Shown here piece after piece: positions 1 to 9,449 of a stretch of 64,000 nucleotides of DNA. This stretch comes from Saprospiraceae bacterium (GTDB taxonomy: Bacteria; Bacteroidota; Bacteroidia; Chitinophagales; Saprospiraceae). The translations under genes were made by a program, and so were the position numbers. The DNA lies in contig JABDKX010000180.1 of NCBI GenBank assembly GCA_013001975.1, positions 1 through 64,000 on the forward strand, read 5' to 3'. Numbering within the stretch: position 1 is the first letter of the stretch; each line of letters starts with the position of its first letter. The notes under the pieces are model-generated. The model saw only the letters and a program-made list of their open reading frames with translations. It had not been told where the DNA came from and ran no database searches.

Positions 1-268
1 CATATTTTAAATAGTGAAATCTGCTCTTGATCGATATTATTTTTGCCTCAGTGTTTGATTGATCAGTTTTATAGGCTTGATCCATTTTAAAAATGGCATT
101 AAACTTCGACTTCAATTCATGTGTTTCAATTGCAGTCTGTAATTCCCTAATTTCTTCGAACAGAACCTGTAATGCAGCATCATCTTTTAACCTTAGTTCA
201 AATGCTGATTTTTCTTCAGTTGTTAACTGCTCGGTTAAATATTTATCTATTAATTCTTGATCTGTCAT
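1..268 (-). CDS. Anti-sigma factor-like protein, N-terminal part (C-terminus beyond left edge)
   Basis: Reading the minus strand from 268 gives MTDQELIDKYLTEQLTTEEKSAFELRLKDDAALQVLFEEIRELQTAIETHELKSKFNAIFKMDQAYKTDQSNTEAKIISIKSRFHYLKY..., open to the window edge. ATG overlaps the stop of the sigma gene (ATGA). Acidic helical N-terminus resembles Bacteroidota anti-sigma factors. Confidence 0.6.
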   Translation of the reverse strand, partial: MTDQELIDKYLTEQLTTEEKSAFELRLKDDAALQVLFEEIRELQTAIETHELKSKFNAIFKMDQAYKTDQSNTEAKIISIKSRFHYLKY

Positions 269-837
269 TTTATAATTTTCAAGTTTGACGAATTCTTTGC
301 CATATCTTTTAATTGTTGAATACAGCGATACTTTCCATTTTTTACTGAATCTGTTTTCATTGATAATCTTTCAGCAATATCATTCATTTTCAATTTCTCC
401 CAATAATATAGCTTGAGTATTTTTTTGCACTTCTCTCCAAGTTGATCAAAAAGCTTATGAATTTTCTTTTGTTGTTCAACCTTTTCGAAAGTATCATCCT
501 CATCTATTTCATCGGCATAATCAAAGTCAGTATCAAGCGATGTTGTTTTTTTATAGGAGGAGCTTTTTAATATGTCATACCATTTAAACTTGCATACTTG
601 TAAAAAATATGTTCGCAGCTTGGCATTTTTACTAACGATATATTTCCCGTCTTTTAAATTCGAATAAATTGCTATCATACCATCTTGAAATATATCTTTT
701 GCCATTTCTTCATCCTTGTTATTGCCTATCATATTTAGCACGATTGGATAAAACTCACTGTATAAGTAATTTAAAACTTTAGAGTCTTGAGCTAAAAGTC
801 CAACCGCAATTTCTTGATCACTAAAGGGTTTCAACAT
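265..837 (-). CDS. ECF-type sigma-70 family RNA polymerase sigma factor
   Basis: 190 aa; region 2-like 'AKDIFQDGMIAIYSNL' and region 4-like 'LGEKCKKILKLYYWEKLKMNDIAERLSMKTDSVKNGKYRCIQQLK' HTH. Confidence 0.88.
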   Translation of the reverse strand: MLKPFSDQEIAVGLLAQDSKVLNYLYSEFYPIVLNMIGNNKDEEMAKDIFQDGMIAIYSNLKDGKYIVSKNAKLRTYFLQVCKFKWYDILKSSSYKKTTSLDTDFDYADEIDEDDTFEKVEQQKKIHKLFDQLGEKCKKILKLYYWEKLKMNDIAERLSMKTDSVKNGKYRCIQQLKDMAKNSSNLKIIK

Positions 838-1429
838 GTGTCAGATTGTTTTATACCCTAATATAAAAAAACGCCTTCACTTACTTAATAGATCGTGACA
901 ATAAAAAGTCATCAAAAAATAATGATCTTTTATAAAATTTTATACTTGCAGTTCGGATGATGAATTTGAAATTTTTGAATATATTGAATTGAATACTATA
1001 AGAGTTTGAGTTAAATTGGTTTATATTTTTTAGTCAGTGTAAGCTCATATTTAACGTATTTGATTAGGTATAGAACGGATGGCTTATCACTTATTCATTT
1101 TCAAAGGGTTATTTTTTGATTCAAATAATTGATTAAAAATTATACTATAAATTCAATAATTCGTCTTCATAATATAGATAAATGCATTACATCTACCATA
1201 TTATATATAATTATAATTATTAATATATAATATGTTAGAATAGGATTTATTGTTAGTTATAAAATGTAAATAAGATTCGTTATGAAATAGATATAAATAA
1301 TATTTAATATGTCTATGAATAGAAAAAGATATATATTATTTTTGTAGATGTGTATAGTTTTGTATTACAATAATATGCAGCTAACACAAATCAATCAATG
1401 AAAAAAAACTTAACTACAAAATTAACTTC

Positions 1430-4400
1430 ATGAAAAAGACTTATTGCTCATTTTCTTGCCTCTTCCTATCGTTTTTATTGACTTTAAATGCTGAATCTAT
1501 TGTTGGTGGAGGAACACCAACGTCATCTACTTTAACGTACAACTTAGATGCTTGTGACGCATTTGTTTTGGCAGGAACAATAAGAGATTATTCTGAATTC
1601 ATTGGTGAAAGTGTAAATGATCCATCATGTAGTCAACTTTCAGCCATTTCAACAATATATAGAGACAATCCTGATGTGAATACGCATTCATGTACTCCTG
1701 GTGTAAATGATTCAAAAGCTATGTGTGTTAATTCTGTTGAAGCATGTACATATCAACCAGAAAGTGACAAAGCGATTAAGTTTGACATCATGGTTACACC
1801 TGGGCCTTCCGGAACAGGCAATATATCCAGTTTATCATTTTTTGAGCAAGCACCAACAAACTACAATTGGATTTCTGGACCGATTGGATTGAATAATTAT
1901 CCAACGAAATACGGAATCAGAGTATTTAAAAATGGTGCAGAAATTTATCAGTCATCTAATATTGCTACAACGAATGATTGGACCTTACAAGAATTTGATT
2001 TTTCAACACTTCCTGATTTTACTGTTGATGCGCCTTCAATTTTTTCTTTTGAACTTTTAGCATATTGTGTAGTAGGGATTAACTCAAATGTTACAGCTTG
2101 GGATATTGATGAAGTGGTGGTTACTTCCACTTGCCCTGGCGATGATTTAAATGGAGGTTTATTAACACTTGAAGATGGAACAACCAATATTTCCATATGT
2201 GCTAACGATGGTATATCCGACGTATTCGATGTGATTCTCACAGACGCAAATGGCAGTGGATCAACTTGGATAATTACTGACGATGCTGGTGAAATAATTG
2301 GTTTGCCGCTTAGTCCTCCGTTTGATTTGGAAGGTGCTGGAGCTGGAGTTTGTTATTTATGGCATATAACTTCAGAAGGCATACTGACTGGCGTTGACTT
2401 GGGTAATAATGTAGCCAGTATAGTTGGCTGTTATGCTTTATCTAATGCTATTGTAGTAGATAGAAATATGACTTCTGGTTCAACAATATCATTAGTCAAT
2501 GGCGCTACCAGCTTGGAAGTCTGTGCTGGTGATGGCATTTCTGATGCATTTGATGTCATTCTTTCAGGGAGTTCATCGATTAATAATAACTGGGTTATAA
2601 CAGATACATTAGGAAACATTTTAGATCTGCCATTATCTTCTCCTTTTGATTTAGAAGGCGCAGGCGCAGGCGTTTGCTTAATATGGAACATAAGTTATGA
2701 TTCACCAATAACTGGTTTAGCTACAGGATTAAATGTGAGTGGAATTAGTGGGTGTTATGGTTTATCTAACGCAATCACAGTTACGCGTTATTCTGCAACT
2801 GCTGGAACGATTTCTTCAAACGGGTTAACTGAATTAGAAATATGTGCTGGTGATGGCTTGGCAGATTTTATTGATGTTCAAGTAACTGGCAACGTTGGTG
2901 CTTCTCAACAATGGATTATTACAGATGCAGATGGACATATTACAAACTTAAGTTCATTTCCTCCTTTCAATTTGGAAAGTGCCATAAGTGGAACATGTTA
3001 CATTCAACATTTATCTTATGAAGGGCCGATCTCAGGATTAGCATTTGGTAATCGACTAAGTGAAATCAGCGGATGTTTTGGACTGTCTAATCCAATTACT
3101 GTTAATAAAATAAGAACAACTGGTGGTATTTTATCATATAATAACATGACTTTCTTGCAAATTTGTAGTGATGATCCTTTTTTAACAGATTTCACGCCAA
3201 CACTCTTTGGTAATGTTGGAAATAATTTGACTTGGCTGCTGACTGATGAGTTTGGTGTTGTTATCGAATTTATTGCAGGACCTCCTTTTGATTTGTCATC
3301 TTATACTGGTAATCGATATCGTATATATGCATTGAGTTACAATGACATCGACCCAGGCATAACAGTGGGACAAAACGTAGAAATATTAGCAGCAAATTGT
3401 GCAGGTTTGTCAAATCCGATAGTCTTATCAAAAGAAATCCTAGAGGGTGGTACTATCTCATCTTTAACTGGAGATGAGATTAACATATGCGTTGGAGGAC
3501 CGACAACTCCAGATATGGATATAGCACTTTCAGGCAATGTGGGCTCATCATCAGGGTGGATAGTTACTGATACCACTGGTAATATAGTTGCTCTTCCTGG
3601 ACCTCCTCCATTCAGTATCAATACATTTGGATTAACAAATTGTTTGATTTATCATATAAGTTATGAGTTTTCATTTGTTGACTTATTCTTAGATAACAAT
3701 ATCAGTAATTTTACTGGTTGTTATGATCTTTCTAATCCTATATCGGTAAATAAGCAATCTGCTTTGGGCGGTGTTATTTCCGTTGATAACAATATGTCAC
3801 ACATTGACATTTGTAATAACAACAATCCAATTATCGATGTTTCACTTATTAACAATGTAGGCGATAATCAAGTATGGGTATTAACAGATACATCTGGTAT
3901 GATTCTAGATTTTCCAGCTGGTCCTCCATTTGATTTTTCATCTTACAGTGATGGCGAATACAGGTTGTGGCATTTAGCATTTAATGGAACAATAAGTGGT
4001 GCTGATATAGGTGCTAATGCAAACGGGATATCTGGAGATTGTTTTAATCTGTCAAATTATGTATCTATAAATAAAGTATCGGTTGATGCAGGTATGATAA
4101 ATACTGCTCAAGGAGACAGTATTTCTATTTGTGCTGGAGATGGTATCGAAGATTTTATTATAGTAGATATAGTAGGCAGCAATGGTATTAACTCTAGACT
4201 TGTAGTTACTGATATATCAGGAAATATACTTTCACTTCCAACATCAGATACCATTAATATAGATAGTGGATTAGGTTCAAATTGTCTTATTTGGCATTTA
4301 GCATATAATGATATATCAGGATTAAATGTTGGTAATAATGCAGCAAATCTTCAAGGATGCTTTGACTTATCAAATCCAATTACACTTAATAAAGTTGCTG

Positions 4401-6964
4401 CTTCTGGAGGTGACCTATCTGTAGGTACAAATATGTCAAATATTAGTTTCTGTAACAATGATATAGCTATAGTCAATGTAGTTTTAAATAACAACAGTGG
4501 TGATAACGAAGCATGGGTTATTACAGATGCAGCGGGTACTATTTTAGATTTACCGTCAGGCCCACCTTTTGATTTCTCTGCTTATGCCAATGGTGAGTAT
4601 CGAATTTGGAATTTAGCATATAATGGAAATATAAATGGTGCAACAATAGGCGAAAATGCCACTAACTTATCAGGCGATTGCTTCAGTCTTTCAAATTATG
4701 TAAGCGTAAATATATCTTCAGCAGATGGCGGTTTAATAACATCTTCACTAGGAGACAGTCTTTCAATTTGCGCAGGTGATGGCGTTGAGGATATAATCAC
4801 AATTGATGTTACTGGAAACAGTGGCACAAACTCAACATTAGTTATAACGGACTTATCAGGTAACATTATTTCGTTCCCAACTTCGAATACTTTTGACGTG
4901 GACAATGGTATTACTTCAGGCTGTGTTATCTGGAATTTAACATTTAATGATATCTCAGGGCTAACCATTGGAAATAATACATCAAATTTACAAGGATGCT
5001 TTGATTTGTCAAATGCCATTACAGTTAATAAAACGAACGTCAATGGAGGCACAATTTCATCGTCTTTAGGTAGCGATATTACCGTTTGCATTGATGGCAT
5101 TAATGACAATATTGATGTCGCCTTATCAGGAACAAGTGGATCAAATAATCAATGGGTTATTACAGATGTAAATGGTAATATTCTTGGTTTGCCAATGAGC
5201 CCGCCATTTGATTTTGATTCGGCAGGTGTTGGAACTTGTTTAATCTGGAACATCAGCTATGAAGATGTAACCGGTTTATCGGAAGGAAATAACGTTTCTG
5301 CATTGTCAGGTTGCTATGGATTTTCAAATGCTATAACTGTAAACAGAGAAATGAAAAATGCTGGTGACCTTTCAGTTGATGGTGCCACAGAATTGTCAAT
5401 ATGTTCGGGTGATGGTGCTCCTGATCCTCTAGATATACTAGTTTCTGGTGGTGATACTACAGGCAATATCGCTTGGTTAATAACAGATCTCGATGGAAAT
5501 ATATTAGGGATTCCTTCTGCTTTGCCTATCGATTTAGAAACTGCAGGTCCAGGTACGTGTTTGATATGGAGAGTTTGCTATGCAAATGGGGCAACAGGAA
5601 TTACGTTGGGTGGCAATGCCAACAACATTACTGGATGTTATGATTTGTCAAATGCTATCACAGTGCATCGAATATACTTTGAAGGCAATGAAATGTCAAC
5701 TTCCTCAGCTACATTTAATTTAGATAATTGCGAATCAGATTCTGCTAACGGATCAAATGGAGACTATTCAGAGTTCGTCGCTACAGTTGACAATTCTACT
5801 GAATGTACGACACTGACGGTTATGAGTCATCTGTATAGACACAATCCAACAACTAATAGACATTCATGTACACCTGGTATTGATAGTACTAACGCTATGT
5901 GCGTAAGTTCTTATCCATTTTGTACATATGTTCCAGATAATGACCGTGCGATCAGATTTAGTGTTATAGTTGAGCCACCGGCCGAAGGTCAAGGTGTCTT
6001 ATCATCTTTAAGCTTTTACGAAAAGGCACCAATTGTATATGATTGGAATAATGGACCTTCAGGCATTAATAATTTCCCAACACGTTATGCACTTAGAGTT
6101 TTAAAGAATGGAACAGAAGTTTTCCTTCAAGATGAAATTGCAACAACAAATGATTGGACATTAGAGCGTTTTGACTTTTCAACGAATCCTGCATTTATTA
6201 TTTCATCAACAGCACAGTTTGAATTTGAATTACTAGCTTATTGTATTGTAAACAATGGCGCAGGCGTCAATGCTTGGGATATAGATGAGATTTCAATTGA
6301 GTCAAACTGTATGTCTGGTTTAACATCAGGTTATATTATGACATCGGACGGTTCTACAGAAGTTGAAGTCTGTGCAGATGATGGATCACCTGATCTTATA
6401 GATCCTATGGTAGTAAATGCTTCAGGTGAATTTTCTGCATGGGTCATAACTGATGAAGATTTAAATATTTTAGAATTACCAATGGCGCCTCCTTTTGATT
6501 TTGAAGGTGCTGATGCAGGTATTTGTCAAATATGGTACTTGACATACTCTGATGGTCTCGTAGGTGCTGAAATTGGCTTGAATGCTGGAGAACTTCAAGG
6601 ATGTTTTGCATTATCGAACCCAATTACGGTGACGAGATTAACTGGTTCGGATTGTGTATCTAATGTAATTGAAAATGAAGAAGAAGAGAAAGATGAAGAA
6701 GAGGAAGTCATCCAATTGGAGTTTGTGGAAGGCTTTAAAATTCTTCCTAATCCAGCCGTGAGTTTAATGATTATTGAGACTGATAAACTCCCAACTGCAG
6801 GAACACAATTGTTGATCTACGATAAAATGGGAGAGATGATAGAAAGTAGATTTGTGAATGAAAAATTAACTGAAGTTATTTTAAATACATATCCAACTGG
6901 ATTTTACTATGCAAAAATAGTTTCTGGTGAAAACAACAGCATCCGATCATTTATCAAGTTGTAA
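1430..6964 (+). CDS. Giant secreted tandem-repeat protein with T9SS type A C-terminal sorting domain
   Basis: 1844 aa; signal peptide; 12 repeats with consensus ICAGDG..D..DV...G......WVITD..GNIL.LP..PPFD.......C.IW..+Y...GL..G.N.....GC+.LSN.ITV; acidic linker ENEEEEKDEEEE; C-terminal 'FKILPNPAVSLMIIETD...YDKMGEMIESR...LNTYPTGFYYAKIVSGENNSIRSFIKL' T9SS tail. Confidence 0.9.
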   Translation: MKKTYCSFSCLFLSFLLTLNAESIVGGGTPTSSTLTYNLDACDAFVLAGTIRDYSEFIGESVNDPSCSQLSAISTIYRDNPDVNTHSCTPGVNDSKAMCVNSVEACTYQPESDKAIKFDIMVTPGPSGTGNISSLSFFEQAPTNYNWISGPIGLNNYPTKYGIRVFKNGAEIYQSSNIATTNDWTLQEFDFSTLPDFTVDAPSIFSFELLAYCVVGINSNVTAWDIDEVVVTSTCPGDDLNGGLLTLEDGTTNISICANDGISDVFDVILTDANGSGSTWIITDDAGEIIGLPLSPPFDLEGAGAGVCYLWHITSEGILTGVDLGNNVASIVGCYALSNAIVVDRNMTSGSTISLVNGATSLEVCAGDGISDAFDVILSGSSSINNNWVITDTLGNILDLPLSSPFDLEGAGAGVCLIWNISYDSPITGLATGLNVSGISGCYGLSNAITVTRYSATAGTISSNGLTELEICAGDGLADFIDVQVTGNVGASQQWIITDADGHITNLSSFPPFNLESAISGTCYIQHLSYEGPISGLAFGNRLSEISGCFGLSNPITVNKIRTTGGILSYNNMTFLQICSDDPFLTDFTPTLFGNVGNNLTWLLTDEFGVVIEFIAGPPFDLSSYTGNRYRIYALSYNDIDPGITVGQNVEILAANCAGLSNPIVLSKEILEGGTISSLTGDEINICVGGPTTPDMDIALSGNVGSSSGWIVTDTTGNIVALPGPPPFSINTFGLTNCLIYHISYEFSFVDLFLDNNISNFTGCYDLSNPISVNKQSALGGVISVDNNMSHIDICNNNNPIIDVSLINNVGDNQVWVLTDTSGMILDFPAGPPFDFSSYSDGEYRLWHLAFNGTISGADIGANANGISGDCFNLSNYVSINKVSVDAGMINTAQGDSISICAGDGIEDFIIVDIVGSNGINSRLVVTDISGNILSLPTSDTINIDSGLGSNCLIWHLAYNDISGLNVGNNAANLQGCFDLSNPITLNKVAASGGDLSVGTNMSNISFCNNDIAIVNVVLNNNSGDNEAWVITDAAGTILDLPSGPPFDFSAYANGEYRIWNLAYNGNINGATIGENATNLSGDCFSLSNYVSVNISSADGGLITSSLGDSLSICAGDGVEDIITIDVTGNSGTNSTLVITDLSGNIISFPTSNTFDVDNGITSGCVIWNLTFNDISGLTIGNNTSNLQGCFDLSNAITVNKTNVNGGTISSSLGSDITVCIDGINDNIDVALSGTSGSNNQWVITDVNGNILGLPMSPPFDFDSAGVGTCLIWNISYEDVTGLSEGNNVSALSGCYGFSNAITVNREMKNAGDLSVDGATELSICSGDGAPDPLDILVSGGDTTGNIAWLITDLDGNILGIPSALPIDLETAGPGTCLIWRVCYANGATGITLGGNANNITGCYDLSNAITVHRIYFEGNEMSTSSATFNLDNCESDSANGSNGDYSEFVATVDNSTECTTLTVMSHLYRHNPTTNRHSCTPGIDSTNAMCVSSYPFCTYVPDNDRAIRFSVIVEPPAEGQGVLSSLSFYEKAPIVYDWNNGPSGINNFPTRYALRVLKNGTEVFLQDEIATTNDWTLERFDFSTNPAFIISSTAQFEFELLAYCIVNNGAGVNAWDIDEISIESNCMSGLTSGYIMTSDGSTEVEVCADDGSPDLIDPMVVNASGEFSAWVITDEDLNILELPMAPPFDFEGADAGICQIWYLTYSDGLVGAEIGLNAGELQGCFALSNPITVTRLTGSDCVSNVIENEEEEKDEEEEVIQLEFVEGFKILPNPAVSLMIIETDKLPTAGTQLLIYDKMGEMIESRFVNEKLTEVILNTYPTGFYYAKIVSGENNSIRSFIKL
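2153..5686 (+). repeat. Eleven contiguous tandem coding repeats (~318-327 bp each); a twelfth unit lies at about 6326-6650
   Basis: Protein-level alignment by eye; unit borders at GG(T/L/D/V)I motifs, each ending LSN(A/P)I(T/S)V. Confidence 0.85.
3770..5047 (+). repeat. Higher-order dimer duplication: units 6-7 (3770-4408) and 8-9 (4409-5047), each exactly 639 bp
   Basis: Unit lengths 321/318/321/318 bp; unit 6 resembles 8 (GPPFDFS.Y..GEYR.W.LA+NG.I.GA.IG.NA..+SGDCF.LSNYVS+N) and 7 resembles 9 (GD..SICAGDG+ED...........IW.L.+NDISGL.+GNN..NLQGCFDLSN.IT). Confidence 0.8.
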
Positions 6965-6987
6965 AATATGATATCTCAAATAAAAAA

Positions 6988-7009
6988 GCCAAGTAATTAT
7001 TTACTTGGC
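6988..7009. terminator. Bidirectional Rho-independent terminator between convergent genes
   Basis: aaaaaa-GCCAAGTAA-ttat-TTACTTGGC-ttttttt; perfect 9-bp stem, A-tract 5' and T-tract 3'. Confidence 0.9.
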
Positions 7010-7017
7010 TTTTTTTA

Positions 7018-8751
7018 TTATTGTTCAGAGGAATATAGTGATTGCACTTTTTGTTTTATCTCTTTGACATTTACTGAAATGTTTTGAGTTGATAACTCTA
7101 GTTTTTCAAGCGTAGCTTTTTCTTCTTCCAATAAATTATCAAACTTGTAAAAGTTGTCATTAATTTTTTCCTTGATATTTAGCGTATAAGCATTTAGCTT
7201 TTGGCTGATTTCTTCTTCTATTTGATCTCTGCCTTCTGCTACAGCTTTATCATAGGTACGCATAATTTTGCCTTTGTTTAAGCCTATCGTTACACCAGCA
7301 AATAATACACCAATGCCCGTAAGAATGCCACCTGTTATATCAAAAACAACACCTTGAGTTAAAGCAGTTAGAATAACACCAACGATGGCGATGCCTCCAC
7401 CCTTTGCAATATTAGGCACCAGATTTTCACCATCCTTAACCATTTCTGAATCATAAAAATTTTCAGATCTTTTCAAAAATCCAGAAAAAGCTTCTTGTAA
7501 ATCCCTTAAAATATTGGCTCTCTTTTCAGCTATATCAGCAAATATTTCATGATTGTTTTTTAGAATAGTTTCACTGTTTCTAATTTTAAGATCAATGATT
7601 TTACCCATATTCTGAATATTGTCAGCTATATCAACGACACCTTCTTGAAGCTTGTCCCTAAAATGCGTATTTAAATGATATTCCAAATCTTTAGTAAATT
7701 GAGTTAACCATTCTTTGACTGACTGACCACCTCCAAAAGTTGATTTAAATGAACGTTTCAACATGCTGACAAATCCAATACCTTCTCCTAACTCAGATCT
7801 CTTCTTTTTAGTAATCTTATCATAGGCTGCTAATAAACTTGTGACGAGAATTGCCACTTGCCGTTTCGTTTTTTCTTCCTGATGATTGAGAGACAATTTA
7901 ATGTCTTCTCTAAATTTGAAATCAGAAACATATTGCTCCTTTCTTACCTTTACACCGTTTACAATTCTATCATTAATATTTAATATGGTATCTGCATTAT
8001 TTACCATTTTTAAATAAGGTGCTTGGCCGCCTGTTATGTTGTTGGCTATATAATTACGGATCTTTTTAAAACCACTCATTTCAATATGACCTTGTTGTTC
8101 TAGTAATGCAGAGACAGGAAATATTATGGGCGACATAATGCCTTGTCGTTTAGCATACTCTTCAACACCAGTGATATTTGTGTTGAGATCTTCTTCATTC
8201 ATCAAATCTTTCTGCTGAAGAACGAAAATTATTTTCTTATGCCAGTCTTTATTTATATAATTAAAAAAGTCCCAAGCAGATTGTCGGTAAGGATTTTTAG
8301 ATTCAAATACAAAAACTATTAAATCAGAAGCAGGAATAAAACTTTCTGTAATTTCTTGATGGTGGTCAATAATGGTATTGGTACCTGGTGTATCTACAAT
8401 GGCAATGTCTTTTAAAATGTCAACAGGCTGAGTGATTCTCTTAAGATATGTATTGATGTCTGTAACCGTTTCTTTATCACCATATACAATTTGCTGAATT
8501 GTATCGGTCATTGGTGAAGCAGCTACTTTACATATTTCTTTATCAGATTCTAACAATGCGTTAATAAAGCTGCTTTTCCCAGCTTTTACTTCACCGACGA
8601 TTACAAACATAAAAGGATCATCAATCCGTTGTGACAAATCAGTTACCGTTTTCAATAGTTCTTCATGTCCTATACCTTCTGTTACATCTTTTAAAATTGT
8701 AACAACACCGGCCAATTCTTTCTTCAACTCTTTTAAATTATCATCAACCAT
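7018..8751 (-). CDS. Dynamin-like GTPase family protein
   Basis: P-loop GEVKAGKSSFINALL, G3 DTPGTNT, C-terminal hydrophobic pair (GGGIAIVGVILTALTQGVVF / GGILTGIGVLFAGVTIG) flanked by coiled coil. Confidence 0.82.
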   Translation of the reverse strand: MVDDNLKELKKELAGVVTILKDVTEGIGHEELLKTVTDLSQRIDDPFMFVIVGEVKAGKSSFINALLESDKEICKVAASPMTDTIQQIVYGDKETVTDINTYLKRITQPVDILKDIAIVDTPGTNTIIDHHQEITESFIPASDLIVFVFESKNPYRQSAWDFFNYINKDWHKKIIFVLQQKDLMNEEDLNTNITGVEEYAKRQGIMSPIIFPVSALLEQQGHIEMSGFKKIRNYIANNITGGQAPYLKMVNNADTILNINDRIVNGVKVRKEQYVSDFKFREDIKLSLNHQEEKTKRQVAILVTSLLAAYDKITKKKRSELGEGIGFVSMLKRSFKSTFGGGQSVKEWLTQFTKDLEYHLNTHFRDKLQEGVVDIADNIQNMGKIIDLKIRNSETILKNNHEIFADIAEKRANILRDLQEAFSGFLKRSENFYDSEMVKDGENLVPNIAKGGGIAIVGVILTALTQGVVFDITGGILTGIGVLFAGVTIGLNKGKIMRTYDKAVAEGRDQIEEEISQKLNAYTLNIKEKINDNFYKFDNLLEEEKATLEKLELSTQNISVNVKEIKQKVQSLYSSEQ

Positions 8752-8777
8752 ATTATAATTTCATTTATAATGCTCAG

Positions 8778-9389
8778 CTATTTGTAAATGTTTGTCTTGT
8801 TGATTATGTTTATTGATTCAGGGCCAAGATTAAAAATCAAATCTAAGATACTGAGATTTGGAGTAAAGTTAAATTTATCTTCAAATACTTGAAAATAGGG
8901 TACTTGATCATAATTAAAGTTGAATTCTTTATTTCTCATATCAAACTTAACTTCTTGCGACTTAATATATCTTGTCGTTAATTTATAACTATCAATTCCC
9001 AATATCTTATTAATAAAATTTACAGTATCCAAACCAAATTCCATTAAGTAAGTTCTCTTTTGGTTATAAATGTCTTTAATTGAATCATAATAGTATTCAA
9101 AATAAGGTGAATTCCCATATGCAGACATTATTGATCTTAAATGATCTCTTTGCCAATCTTCATCGTAAGCAATTTCCACTTTTTCAATCGGTAAATTGTT
9201 TTTACCTTTTTTCAATGGAACAGATAAAGTGAGAGGTCCATTTGCACTTAATATTACCAATCGATTTCTAAGTGACCTTTTTTGATAAGACTCGCATTTT
9301 TCTATTTGAGCTTTGTAATGTTTAATTAAGGCAAATTTTACAACTGGGCCAAATATAGAAATAGGGACTATGGATTCAATCTGATTCAA
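8778..9389 (-). CDS. WbqC family protein
   Basis: 203 aa; FGPVVKFALI, ESYQKRSLRNR..ILSANGPLTLSVPLKKG, DWQRDHLRSI..AYGNSPYFEYY. Confidence 0.85.
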   Translation of the reverse strand: MNQIESIVPISIFGPVVKFALIKHYKAQIEKCESYQKRSLRNRLVILSANGPLTLSVPLKKGKNNLPIEKVEIAYDEDWQRDHLRSIMSAYGNSPYFEYYYDSIKDIYNQKRTYLMEFGLDTVNFINKILGIDSYKLTTRYIKSQEVKFDMRNKEFNFNYDQVPYFQVFEDKFNFTPNLSILDLIFNLGPESINIINKTNIYK

Positions 9390-9449
9390 GTAATGCTATT
9401 ATTTTGAATTAATTTCGATTAGCTTTATCATCTAATTATCGGCAATATA

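Noticed and set aside
1948-5109. Antisense ORFs inside the giant repeat gene (1948-2241, 2431-2691, 3337-3621, 4696-5109, all minus)
   Set aside because: They are reverse-strand shadows of the coding repeats; no signal, domain or plausible start context.
2153-5686. Regularly spaced repeats considered as a CRISPR-like array
   Set aside because: Period is ~320 bp, the frame is continuously open and similarity is at protein level; no short identical repeats with unique spacers anywhere in the window.
7018-9389. Dynamin GTPase plus WbqC considered as a phage-defence island
   Set aside because: No nuclease, toxin or other defence effector next to them and no mobile-element borders; evidence insufficient.
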